Part shown: positions 16,778 to 25,011 of the stretch, one piece after another
Layout of the letters: every line of letters begins with the position of its first letter
How positions within the stretch are numbered: position 1 is the stretch's first letter
Assembly: GCF_010667575.1 (NCBI RefSeq)
Contig: NZ_JAABNT010000002.1
Location: 434,001 to 498,000 of the forward strand
Source of the DNA: Sulfitobacter sediminilitoris
GTDB lineage: Bacteria > Pseudomonadota > Alphaproteobacteria > Rhodobacterales > Rhodobacteraceae
Length of the DNA: 64,000 nucleotides
Direction: 5' to 3'
Position numbers and translations under genes: made by a program
The notes under the pieces: model-generated
The model's input: the letters and a program-made list of their open reading frames with translations, nothing else
Databases searched by the model: none
Told to the model about the DNA's origin: nothing

Positions 16778-17898
16778 GCGGTCTGACATGTGACCACGTC
16801 GGCCTGTCCGACACCTATTCGTCGCGCCGGTATTTCCGAAAGTTCGAGACGATCATGCAGCACATGCTGCATGTCGCCGGTGTGCTGCGTGCCGAAGGCA
16901 AGCTGGACGACGATGAGGTCGACATCTTGACCCGCTATGCCGTCAAGCTGACGCATACCTTCCGGGCGCTTGGCTTCAAGTACCTGCTGGCCGGGCGCGA
17001 GACAGGGCGATTCTTCGGCTCGCTCACTATGGACAGCCGGGACAGCGGGTTTCCGGTGGCCGAAGAGATCATGACCATGGCGAACGACGCGCAGCAGGCG
17101 GCGGCGCATCTCGATGGGATGGTCAGTGTAGAGGCGCTGAAGGACCAGATGGTGCAGACCATTTTGGGGGAGCGTCAGATACCGACCAAGCTGCAATTCA
17201 CCCTGTCACAACGGCTTTATTATGAGGAGCTGGTGAAGGGCGATCTGTTCTGGATGCAGAACGATCCGCAGTCGCAATGGCTGGGCAATCTTGCCGGGGG
17301 GCGGCGGCAGTTCCGGCTGCATTGGGCCACCTATGACAGTCAGGTGAACCTGCCGGTGATCTACCTGATGGAGCTGGAGGACAGTGGTCGCATCGGCCTG
17401 CCCAAGGACCAGCGGCGATGGCCAGAAGTTCAGGCGCATCTGAGCGCACAGGCGCTGGGCGGTCTGAAGCTGTTGACGATTGCCAAGGGGTTCGACGAGG
17501 ATTTTGACGATCTGCACCCCAAGCGTCTGCGACGGTTTCATGTGGGGCCGATGTATAGTCACGCCTACACGCAGCAGGCCGGACCATTGCGCGATGTCCT
17601 GTCCGAAGCGAAGGCACCGGAAGGGCAGGACTGGGCACTGGTCTGGACCGAAGAGGAATTGATCAGCGACAGGGTGATCGAAGAAAAGGCCGGTTGGTTC
17701 TCAACCGTGGAGCGTCAGATCTTTGCGCTTGATCCTTTCGCAGCGGCGAATGGCGAGGATTTGGGCGCCACACGACAGGAGCGCAGCATCATTCTGCCGC
17801 AACGACCGTTTCAGGTGTTGGAAGAGAAAAAGCCGGCCGGATTTGCGTCGGTGCGGAAATTCGTGGTCAGCCAGACGGGCCGTGTGCTGCAATATTAG
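16774..17898 (+). CDS. Cytosolic protein of unknown function in the AAA+ cluster
   Basis: 374 residues, no signal peptide or membrane segment. The N-terminal half is mostly helical (for example HMLHVAGVLRAEGKLDDDEV). The C-terminal half is richer in beta strands and aromatic residues (FRLHWATYDSQVNLPVIYLM; HVGPMYSHAYTQQ) and looks like a folded globular domain. It sits directly upstream of the AAA+ ATPase, 57 nt away, so it may be a substrate adaptor or structural partner. I do not recognise a family beyond having seen similar uncharacterised proteins in this neighbourhood in Rhodobacteraceae. Confidence 0.8.
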   Translation: MSGLTCDHVGLSDTYSSRRYFRKFETIMQHMLHVAGVLRAEGKLDDDEVDILTRYAVKLTHTFRALGFKYLLAGRETGRFFGSLTMDSRDSGFPVAEEIMTMANDAQQAAAHLDGMVSVEALKDQMVQTILGERQIPTKLQFTLSQRLYYEELVKGDLFWMQNDPQSQWLGNLAGGRRQFRLHWATYDSQVNLPVIYLMELEDSGRIGLPKDQRRWPEVQAHLSAQALGGLKLLTIAKGFDEDFDDLHPKRLRRFHVGPMYSHAYTQQAGPLRDVLSEAKAPEGQDWALVWTEEELISDRVIEEKAGWFSTVERQIFALDPFAAANGEDLGATRQERSIILPQRPFQVLEEKKPAGFASVRKFVVSQTGRVLQY

Positions 17899-17955
17899 AG
17901 GTCTTGCCTTTGGCGGGAAAATTTTTGAGCCGGAAAGAGATAGGAGACATCACGC

Positions 17956-19893
17956 ATGAGCCAGACTTCGGACGCGATGGAACTGCGTGAGGAAGATATC
18001 GCCAAACATGTCGCGATAGCGCAGGCACTGCTGGAAGGGTTTGATCACGCGCCGCGCATTGGAACGGCGCGGGATGAGGACGCACCTGCCGAGCGGTCTT
18101 CGGGGATCGGGACGCGGCGGCGGTTTCGGTCCACGACACCGGGATTGGTCACGCAGCGGCGGGTGCCGGTGGGGGCGGTGCAGCTTATCGCACGGGTCGA
18201 GGCCTCGGACGGAGACGATGCGCTGATGTCGCCGTTGCAGGCGACGGTGCTTCACGCACTGCGGCGGGCCATCGCGATTGCCTTGGCGGTGGCAGAGAAC
18301 GTGGCAGAAGTCTCTGGTCTGGCGGATTTGAAGCGCGCGAACCTGGAGGGAGCCTTGCCCGCGGCGCGAAAGACGGAGTTCAGCGAGTTGCTGGCAGCGG
18401 AGGCGCTGGTCACCCTCTACGTCTTCGGAAATGCGACGGCCTATCTGCTGTCCGCACATCTGCCGGAGGCGGCGGTCGAAGTGGGCGATGCGGACGAGGT
18501 GCTGACGGACAACGGACAGACGGCCTTGCACGGCGCGCTGTGGGAGCTGGATCAGGACATCGCCGCCCATGCGGGCGACGATGCGCGGTTGGTCGCGACG
18601 GTATCGGCCTTTGCCGAAGCCTTGATGGAGAAGGTGGCGCTTCGGGCGCAGACCATGCCGCGTTTGGAGTCTTTCAAGGCGGCGGCGTGGCGGGTGGAGG
18701 CGGATGATTTCACCGTGCGGGGGTTTTCTCCGGCGTCGAAGGCGAAATCGACCACCCTGACCATGACCTTCAAGAAGCCGAACGAGGTCGTGGGGAACCA
18801 TATCGCCAAGTATCAGGCGATAAAGCTCGCCAAGATGCTGATGTGCTATGACTTTGACCGGCGGCTCAATCCCTTTGTCGATCTGGGCGGGTTCATCTTT
18901 ACCTTCATGGGGGATGGCATGCCGGGGACGGGAAAGACCTTGCTCATCCAGATGATGGCGGGGCTGATCAACGAGTACTGCCAGAATGCGGGCTATCCGT
19001 TCCGGTATCAGAACCTGAGCACGGACAATATCGACAGTTACCAGGGCAAGTCGGGGCAGAACGCGAAGGCGTTTATCAACAATATCATCGACCCTTCTGT
19101 GATTGGGTTCGGGACGATTGATGACATTGATCAGCTGGCGGGCAAGCGGGGCGACCGGCAGTCTTCGGCGGGGCAGTTGGAGATCACGGCTGTGCTGATG
19201 GAGAGTTTTGCGGGGGCGAATACCGTGGTGCGGGGAAATTGCACCTTCGGGATGTTCTCGAACTACCCGGAGAACGTGGATGATGCGTTGCGGCAGCGGG
19301 CGGGGGCGCGGTTCCTTGTGGACGGGCCGCAGACGCGGGAGGATTATGTGGATATCCTCTACCTGCTGATGGGCAAGAACCACGATATTCCGCTGGGGGA
19401 TCACAATGTCTTTGAGGCGCAGGAGATCAAGCGGGCGGTGGCGGCGTCGTTTGAGTCGCACTCGCGACCCCATGAGGAGGGGTTGTTGCGCGTCTATGAG
19501 GCGGTGAAGGGCGAGATCGGCGAGTTGGATACGATCAACAAGCTGGGGACGTACCTGAAGGGGATTCAGGAGGCGGATGAGCGGTTCACGGGGCGGGCGA
19601 TCAAGAACATCACGGACGCGGTGAAGGTGCGGGCGATGGATTTTGAATTGCCGGATGAGTGGATGGAGAAGCCGGAGCTGTTCCTCTTCAAGGGGTACGA
19701 GGAGAAGAAGGCGATGATCGCGGAGATGCGCCAGCCGATTACCGTGGAGATGGTGGTGCAGGAGATCAACCGCTACGCAGATTCGGAGTTCCGCTATGCG
19801 GACAAGTCGGATGAGGTGGCGATTGAGAATGCCGTGCGGGAAATGGGGCGGATGGAAGAGGCTAAGAAGCGGTTTTTGGGGGGTGAGCGGTGA
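17956..19893 (+). CDS. Classical AAA+ ATPase with long N-terminal domain
   Basis: 645 residues. The N-terminal region (about 1-300) is helical and specific to the family. The AAA module has Walker A GMPGTGKT at residues 321-328 and Walker B GTIDDID at 386-392. Sensor 1/second region of homology follows in FSNYPENVDDALRQRAGARF, with candidate arginine fingers. The Walker B acidic pair is Asp-Asp rather than the usual Asp-Glu, so hydrolysis may be slow or differently tuned. The SRH places it in the classical AAA clade (FtsH, Cdc48, katanin). No protease or membrane segment is present, so it is probably a remodelling or unfolding motor working with the neighbouring membrane and coiled-coil proteins. 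The ribosome site is GATAGGAGAC. Confidence 0.9.
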   Translation: MSQTSDAMELREEDIAKHVAIAQALLEGFDHAPRIGTARDEDAPAERSSGIGTRRRFRSTTPGLVTQRRVPVGAVQLIARVEASDGDDALMSPLQATVLHALRRAIAIALAVAENVAEVSGLADLKRANLEGALPAARKTEFSELLAAEALVTLYVFGNATAYLLSAHLPEAAVEVGDADEVLTDNGQTALHGALWELDQDIAAHAGDDARLVATVSAFAEALMEKVALRAQTMPRLESFKAAAWRVEADDFTVRGFSPASKAKSTTLTMTFKKPNEVVGNHIAKYQAIKLAKMLMCYDFDRRLNPFVDLGGFIFTFMGDGMPGTGKTLLIQMMAGLINEYCQNAGYPFRYQNLSTDNIDSYQGKSGQNAKAFINNIIDPSVIGFGTIDDIDQLAGKRGDRQSSAGQLEITAVLMESFAGANTVVRGNCTFGMFSNYPENVDDALRQRAGARFLVDGPQTREDYVDILYLLMGKNHDIPLGDHNVFEAQEIKRAVAASFESHSRPHEEGLLRVYEAVKGEIGELDTINKLGTYLKGIQEADERFTGRAIKNITDAVKVRAMDFELPDEWMEKPELFLFKGYEEKKAMIAEMRQPITVEMVVQEINRYADSEFRYADKSDEVAIENAVREMGRMEEAKKRFLGGER

Positions 19894-19897
19894 GTAA

Positions 19898-19920
19898 GAA
19901 ACGCTCCAGTGGAGCGTTTC
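19898..19920. repeat. Perfect hairpin at the left edge of an inserted segment
   Basis: GAAACGCTCC (19898-19907), loop AGT, GGAGCGTTTC (19911-19920): a perfect 10-nt inverted repeat starting 5 nt after the AAA+ stop codon. No T-tract follows, so it is a poor terminator. It may be a REP-type repeat or the boundary of the inserted AT-richer segment. Confidence 0.7.
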
Positions 19921-19957
19921 CACCGCGAACGGGCGGAGCCCTGGGAGGAGTTGGACC

Positions 19958-20701
19958 GTGAGGAAAGAACCGAACGGGTCATACCTTTCTCGGCTGCTCT
20001 GGAGCGTAGTTTGTTTGTTTGTGGCTGTCGTTCTGGTCCATAGCGTGAAGATTTGCCCAAACGGCGAAGACTGTGAGACAGTTCTTGATGCTTTCAAGGG
20101 TCTTCCGCTCAATGCGATGGGTGACACGCTTGCAGGTATCTTTAGTCCGCTTGCGTTCATTGCAGCCATTGCTGCGCTGCTTCTTCAATCGAAGGAATTG
20201 GCTGAAAGCCGGAAGGAAGCGGCTAAGAGCGCTCTGGCTTTGCAGGGGCAAGCATCGATTCTCGAAAAACGGGAAAGAGGTGAAGAATTCGAAGAACTAT
20301 TAATCGCTATTTCGAATGCCAGCGACCTTGCAGAAGTTGGGTGGCGTTTTGAGGATCAAGGTGATGTGCCAACAGCCTTTGGTAGAAATATGGAGGTAAA
20401 CCTACACTTTAGGGGAGACGAATATGCGTCGAATGACGAATTGATTGTTGCGTTGAGTAGGCATATTCACGAGGTTGTTTCGAACCTAGAGGACTTCTTT
20501 GAAAGGTTCCACTTGCCGGAGAACCCGCGCGTATGGAGTGGGTACAAACCAAGCAAAATACTCGGATACTGCGACCGTATCCAAGCTATCCTCGAGGGTC
20601 TTTCACCGGCTAAGCGGCAGAGGTTCCGCAACTTAGAGCTTGAGCAACTTACTGCCTCGCTAAATTCACTCTGCAACAACGAGGAATGGTGGAGAGGGTG
20701 A
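19958..20701 (+). CDS. AT-richer membrane protein, possible phage-defence (putative AbiC-like) gene
   Basis: 247 residues from a GTG with a strong GGGAGGAG ribosome site. Two N-terminal membrane segments (about residues 13-32 and 58-77) frame a short outside loop. The second reads GDTLAGIFSPLAFIAAIAAL and is followed by LLQSKELAESR and a soluble helical domain. This 'two TM, GDxLxGxxxPLxF..., Q-rich linker' pattern is what I know from putative phage abortive-infection proteins of the PutAbiC type; the assignment is inference. Codon use is plainly less GC-rich than its neighbours. It interrupts an otherwise continuous operon, between a perfect hairpin and a large inverted repeat, so it was probably acquired horizontally. 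Confidence 0.8.
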   Translation: MRKEPNGSYLSRLLWSVVCLFVAVVLVHSVKICPNGEDCETVLDAFKGLPLNAMGDTLAGIFSPLAFIAAIAALLLQSKELAESRKEAAKSALALQGQASILEKRERGEEFEELLIAISNASDLAEVGWRFEDQGDVPTAFGRNMEVNLHFRGDEYASNDELIVALSRHIHEVVSNLEDFFERFHLPENPRVWSGYKPSKILGYCDRIQAILEGLSPAKRQRFRNLELEQLTASLNSLCNNEEWWRG

Positions 20702-20804
20702 CAGGTTTCAAGCGCAATGGGCAAATGGTTCTTGTTTGCATGCTAAGAAAGCGGTGCCCGGACCGTAAGCATCCAACTCGCCCGCAGACTAGAGCCACCA
20801 CCTC

Positions 20805-20940
20805 AGCCGGGCCGCGCCCGACCTGGAGGGCGCTTGTCCGGCCTCTGAGCAGCGGTGGCACGTCAAAGCATCCACGTCGCGCAGGCTTCTTGCGACATCG
20901 CCAACGCGCCCTCCGGGGGGAGGTCGGGCGCGGCCCGGCT
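20805..20940. repeat. Large imperfect inverted repeat (possible MITE or REP element)
   Basis: The arm at 20805-20833 (AGCCGGGCCGCGCCCGACCT then GGAGGGCGC) is complementary to 20906-20940 (GCGCCCTCC, six extra G, then AGGTCGGGCGCGGCCCGGCT). The outer 20 nt pair perfectly and the inner 9 nt also pair, around a 72-nt loop. The element occupies the 295-nt space between the AT-richer membrane gene and the DUF6638 gene. No frame in it looks coding. It could be a non-autonomous mobile element, a REP sequence or a structured RNA. Confidence 0.75.
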
Positions 20941-20996
20941 GGGAGCCGGGCGGGATATCCGGGCTGGGTGCGCTTTACTTTCGGAGGCTTGGGTTG

Positions 20997-22352
20997 ATGC
21001 AAAGACTGATCCGCCACGGCCTCATGTTCGGCAACCTCTTCCACGTTGCCTCCCCCGCGCTTGCCCAACGCTACAACCGCGCGCTCAACCATCTCACCGG
21101 CAAGACGACCAAACTCACCGATTTCCACATCGACATCTCCGGCTATTCCCCTGAGGTGGGGGATGAGTTGCAAGACCACCTCTACCTCAACCACGCGGGC
21201 GTGAACCGGCAGTTCATCCTGCTCTCGGTCGAGCAGCGGCACTGCCCGCTGCTGAACACCAAGTTCTCCACCTCGCGCGGCATTCTGCGGCAGTTCATCG
21301 ATGCCAATGAGGCGCAGCTTTTTGCGTTGACGGCGCGGGATGCGGTGGCGGGGGAGTTGGTCAATTCGGTCTATGACATCTCCACACCGCAGCGGCTGTT
21401 CGATATCCGGCGGGTCGAGGTGGAGGCGGATACCGTGGGGGGCACGGTGCGGGATGCGGAGAAGCTGGGCGAGATGGTGGCGCGGTTCAAGACAGAGCCG
21501 GATGGGTGGTATGACGATGTGCTGATTGCGCAGATGATCGAGCTGGCGGGCAAGACCGGGGATGTGGTGCGCAATCCGGTCAGGCTGAGGCAGATGGGGT
21601 TCGATCAGCGGAATTACTGGACGGCGCATTTCGGGGGGCTGTACCTGTTTCAGGATGTTGAGCATCCGGCGGTAATCGCGCCTGCGGGGGCGGGGCATTT
21701 GGGCGACTTGCCGATCAAGTACGTGTTCGACGGCAGTCAGCGGAACCAGATCGCGAAGTTTTTCGAGTACAACGATCTGGTGGAGACCATCGTGGAGGGC
21801 CGCCAGGATCACGCGGCGGCGATCCTGAAGCAGAAGATGGATTTCATTCTGGTCGATGCTGTTGCCGATCAGGGCGTTGACCTGACCGGCGTGACACGCG
21901 CGGACATGCGCAGGCTGGCACGGCGGTATCACGATATGCTGCCGGAGGAGTTTCATGCCTTGGGCGCCTTGGTGCGCTGGGCAGAGAACGGGGGGAAATG
22001 GCCCCGGATTTCCTCGGACCATCCGGCGTATTTCTATACGCTCCGTGCAGCGGATACGAAGGACGCGGCGCTGGTCAACATGCTGCTGGCGGAACTCGCA
22101 CCCAAGGACGCGCGGCAGATGTTCATCTGCCACAAGGAGTTGTTCTATCGCACCTACGCGGGCTGGCCGGAGCAAAAGAAGGCTTTCGTTGTGGATTTCC
22201 TTCTGGCCGAGTATCAGGTGGACAAGGCGGGCGCGCGCGAGACGCTCTTTGGCCATGACGCGCCGATGGCGGAGCCTGTGCCGCGCAAACCGGACCCGGT
22301 GCCCGACATGATCGCACGGGTCGGACCTTGGGGCGCTGTGAGGGGAAGATAG
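20997..22352 (+). CDS. DUF6638 family protein
   Basis: About 451 residues from the ATG at 20997 (a TTG one codon earlier is possible); CGGAGG lies about 10 nt upstream. No clear signal peptide or membrane anchor is seen. The chain is a mix of helices and strands with conserved-looking stretches such as NRQFILLSVEQRHCPLLN, YDISTPQRLFDIRRVEVEAD and GLYLFQDVEHPAVIAPAG. I recall this protein family as DUF6638, a Rhodobacteraceae protein of unknown function near AAA ATPase and DUF1523 genes. It overlaps nothing upstream because of the inserted segment, but abuts the next gene (stop 22352, ATG 22353). Confidence 0.85.
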   Translation: MQRLIRHGLMFGNLFHVASPALAQRYNRALNHLTGKTTKLTDFHIDISGYSPEVGDELQDHLYLNHAGVNRQFILLSVEQRHCPLLNTKFSTSRGILRQFIDANEAQLFALTARDAVAGELVNSVYDISTPQRLFDIRRVEVEADTVGGTVRDAEKLGEMVARFKTEPDGWYDDVLIAQMIELAGKTGDVVRNPVRLRQMGFDQRNYWTAHFGGLYLFQDVEHPAVIAPAGAGHLGDLPIKYVFDGSQRNQIAKFFEYNDLVETIVEGRQDHAAAILKQKMDFILVDAVADQGVDLTGVTRADMRRLARRYHDMLPEEFHALGALVRWAENGGKWPRISSDHPAYFYTLRAADTKDAALVNMLLAELAPKDARQMFICHKELFYRTYAGWPEQKKAFVVDFLLAEYQVDKAGARETLFGHDAPMAEPVPRKPDPVPDMIARVGPWGAVRGR

Positions 22353-22619
22353 ATGCTGGGATTTGTCCGACTGATCGTGATGCTTTTCGTGGCGCTGACG
22401 GTGATCTATGTCAGCCTGTCGTTTTACTCGCGCTCAATCCGGCGCTCAAAACTGAAGAAGAAGTGGCACGAGGGCAAGCAGCTTGTGGACCGCGATACCT
22501 TTGTGCAGCGCGGACTTGAACGCTACGATGGGTCAATCCGGCGCAAGCTGATCCTGATGGTCTACGTGATACCGCTGGTGGTGATCGGGGTGATCATCTA
22601 TCTGACCAATCATAGCTAG
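22353..22619 (+). CDS. Small two-helix membrane protein between DUF6638 and DUF1523
   Basis: 88 residues, starting right after the DUF6638 stop codon. An N-terminal hydrophobic helix (about 4-24) is followed by a very basic middle section (RRSKLKKKWHEGKQLVDRDT) and a C-terminal helix (about 66-84). The basic loop should lie in the cytoplasm. No family is recognised. The tight spacing to its neighbours on both sides implies co-translation in the cluster. Confidence 0.8.
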   Translation: MLGFVRLIVMLFVALTVIYVSLSFYSRSIRRSKLKKKWHEGKQLVDRDTFVQRGLERYDGSIRRKLILMVYVIPLVVIGVIIYLTNHS

Positions 22620-22628
22620 GATATTGAG

Positions 22629-23261
22629 ATGTTTCGGGTAATCAAATGGACCTTCTGGATCACCTTCTGGGTCATTCTGGGCGCATTTCTGCACTATACG
22701 CTGCCGCAAAAGGACGTGGTGCGCATCGTCAACACCTACGAGGAACGGCAGGACCTTGGCGATTGGACACGGATTTTCTGGTCTGATCCCGATGACCAGT
22801 CGGTGGCCCTGTCGAACCGCGATGTGCAATTCATTCAGGCGGTGCGCCCTGATGGCTCTCCGATGGTGTACCGGAATGAAGACACCGGCTGGGGCTGGCC
22901 GCCCTATTTCAAGCTGGATACGGCGAACCTGTACACAGAAGCGAATGATGCGGTTTCAACCAAGGCGGCGCCGGAATGGTACATCGTCAAGCACTACGGC
23001 TGGCGCAATTTCTACCTGTCGATCTTTCCCAATGCGATTTCGATCAAGCAGGTTGACGGGCCGGATGCCTCGAAAGGGATACCTTTCCTCAACATCTTTG
23101 TCCTGACGTTGATTGCTGCTTTCTTCTGGGCGATCTACGTGCGCTGGCGGCGGTTCCGACAGTCGCGGATTGATCCGACGCTAGAGGCGATCGAGGATGA
23201 TCTGGCGGAAAAGGGCGGCGCGGTACGGCGGTGGTTCGGCACGTGGAAGAGTAAGTCCTGA
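22629..23261 (+). CDS. DUF1523 family membrane protein
   Basis: 210 residues. The N-terminal helix (about 5-24, VIKWTFWITFWVILGAFLHY) and a second helix near residues 156-175 enclose a periplasmic domain containing LPQKDVVRIVNTYEERQ, FWSDPDDQ and an RNFYLSIFPNAISI stretch. This matches DUF1523, which I know only from alphaproteobacteria. The cytoplasmic C-terminal tail is charged. It is the last gene of the cluster and meets the convergent glycosyltransferase gene 30 nt downstream with no obvious terminator. Confidence 0.9.
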   Translation: MFRVIKWTFWITFWVILGAFLHYTLPQKDVVRIVNTYEERQDLGDWTRIFWSDPDDQSVALSNRDVQFIQAVRPDGSPMVYRNEDTGWGWPPYFKLDTANLYTEANDAVSTKAAPEWYIVKHYGWRNFYLSIFPNAISIKQVDGPDASKGIPFLNIFVLTLIAAFFWAIYVRWRRFRQSRIDPTLEAIEDDLAEKGGAVRRWFGTWKSKS

Positions 23262-23291
23262 GGCTGTACAAAGATCGGCCTCTGACCGTTG

Positions 23292-24869
23292 TCAGTCAGC
23301 GAATAGGTAATCGGTCGACGCGATTTCAAGCGCCTTCTCAGGTGGTACCGCAAGGAACTGTGACAATGCGTCGGCATTCGTCTCTGCGTCCGCGATTTCG
23401 CGCATCCGGGTCATGTTCTCGAACTGGGCATCGCGAATGTGGTCGCTTTCATGCATCATATCGTCGCGGATCGTGGGCAGTAGCCGCTCCAGAGTCTCGG
23501 TCGAAGTCTGGTCGCCCGCAAGCCCCACGCGCATGGCATGACCCACAAGGTAGTCATCGCTGAACTGGCACTCGATCTCCATGATGCGGGTGGTTGAGCG
23601 ATCCGAGGCAAAGTCGTTCAGCAGATCAAGGTTGGCCGGGTCCATGCAGATGATCAGCTTGTCGGTCTCGAAATAGTCGAACAGCATCCGCATCAGCGCG
23701 CGGCGGTGGCGATGGCGCTTTTCCAGCGTGTTCTGGATGCCGCCCAGATCGGGCAGGGGCGTGTCTTCTTCGTTGAAGAGGTATTCGATGGCGGGCACGT
23801 TGGTGACCTGCCGGATGCGTTCCAGCACCCGTTTGGCAACGTGCCATTTCTTGCAAACCACGATCAGAAGTTCGCGTTCGCGCCCAAGGGTCGACTCGGT
23901 CTCCCAGAACCGGGTGGCAAAGCGGCGTCCGATCCGGCCACGACCTGACAAGAACTGAAACAGGCTGCGCCCTTCGTTGCTGATCTGGAACTGCACGCCT
24001 TGAGCGACATAAAGCAGACCCAAACGTCGCTTGAGGTCCTGTGCCTCCGGGCTGATCTTGCGGGCAAAGAGATAATCCTGGCTGAGCAGCATTTCGTAGT
24101 GATCGTTGTAGAACGTCACCGGCATGCCGTAATCCGTGAACATCAGGAAGGTCAGCGTGCGCGACCGTATCTCTGCTTCTGGGACCAGATGCCGGACGAG
24201 GGTCTGAAAAAATGTCTCATCCGGGATCCATGTGGTGCGGAAGAAACGGGTGACATCGCGGCGTTTCTTGATGAATTCCAGCAACCACTCGATCGTTTGC
24301 CGCCGCAGGCACCACCATTGCGACCCGATCATGATCTGCAGATCTTCGGGGATCGCGCGTTTCAGGCCCAGTCGTTTCTGGACCTCAAACATAAAATAGA
24401 ACAGCTTCTTGCGCTCGCGCTCATTGACGAAGTGGCGATAGACAAGGCGCTCTTCTTTCCAGCCGGTTTTGATCCAGTCGCTGTCAAAGTAGTCAAAGCT
24501 TTCGATAAAATCTGCGTCGTTCTCATCAAGGAACTTGTGGGTGTATTCGGCCGATTTGATCGCCATGCAGTCGCCCGACAGCATGTAGAAATGGGTTGCG
24601 CGGGGAAAATCATCGACGGCGGATTTCACCGCGTTGATTGTGGCCTGAACCAAAGACCATTCGCCCCAGCCGCACTTGATCCGCTTTTTGGCAAAGGTGA
24701 CGTTGGGGTTGTCCTTCAGCGCCTCTTTGATCTCGGCGAAATGGGCTGCGCTTGCCGAGGCGTCGAAGTGGATCGACATGTAGTCACCCACAGCGGTGAG
24801 GCGTTCCGCCTGCCGGATCACGGCATCGGGGTCTTTGTGGCAGAGCAAAATGTAGGCAATTTTTGCCAT
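23292..24869 (-). CDS. DUF5928 / core-2 branching-type glycosyltransferase
   Basis: 525 residues from the ATG at 24867-24869; the frame runs on upstream to 25103 but would overlap the divergent gene. The N-terminal half (about 1-250) is a GT14-like, core-2/I-branching beta-1,6-N-acetylglucosaminyltransferase domain: MAKIAYILLCHKDPD, then MSIHFDASA, GWGEWSLVQATINAV, HFYMLSGDCMAIKS and a late WIPDETFFQTLV. The C-terminal half corresponds to the domain called DUF5928. It probably transfers a sugar onto a surface polysaccharide or protein. It is divergent from a sulfotransferase with 142 nt between, a pairing I have seen in Rhodobacteraceae, so the two may decorate the same glycan. Confidence 0.88.
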   Translation of the reverse strand: MAKIAYILLCHKDPDAVIRQAERLTAVGDYMSIHFDASASAAHFAEIKEALKDNPNVTFAKKRIKCGWGEWSLVQATINAVKSAVDDFPRATHFYMLSGDCMAIKSAEYTHKFLDENDADFIESFDYFDSDWIKTGWKEERLVYRHFVNERERKKLFYFMFEVQKRLGLKRAIPEDLQIMIGSQWWCLRRQTIEWLLEFIKKRRDVTRFFRTTWIPDETFFQTLVRHLVPEAEIRSRTLTFLMFTDYGMPVTFYNDHYEMLLSQDYLFARKISPEAQDLKRRLGLLYVAQGVQFQISNEGRSLFQFLSGRGRIGRRFATRFWETESTLGRERELLIVVCKKWHVAKRVLERIRQVTNVPAIEYLFNEEDTPLPDLGGIQNTLEKRHRHRRALMRMLFDYFETDKLIICMDPANLDLLNDFASDRSTTRIMEIECQFSDDYLVGHAMRVGLAGDQTSTETLERLLPTIRDDMMHESDHIRDAQFENMTRMREIADAETNADALSQFLAVPPEKALEIASTDYLFAD

Positions 24870-25011
24870 TTTCGAAACGGACTGCACTTTTGCTTTTGAT
24901 TGTTTACGTTGATAAAGGTGAAGACAGATTGAATAAACACCATTAATTTGCTTTTTTAAGCCAAGATCGAACTGTTGCCAAAAACAGTCATATGAGCAGA
25001 GGGCGCGCAGT

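Noticed and set aside
17950..20169. 739-residue open frame antisense to the AAA+ ATPase
   Set aside because: It runs opposite a motif-rich ATPase gene; its Arg/His-rich, motif-free sequence is the usual GC-rich antisense shadow.
20649..22256. 535-residue open frame antisense to DUF6638
   Set aside because: Same reason: low-complexity, no start context, and opposite a well-initiated gene in an operon.
24000..24899. 299-residue plus-strand frame over the glycosyltransferase
   Set aside because: It is antisense to the GT14-like domain and lacks any family motif.
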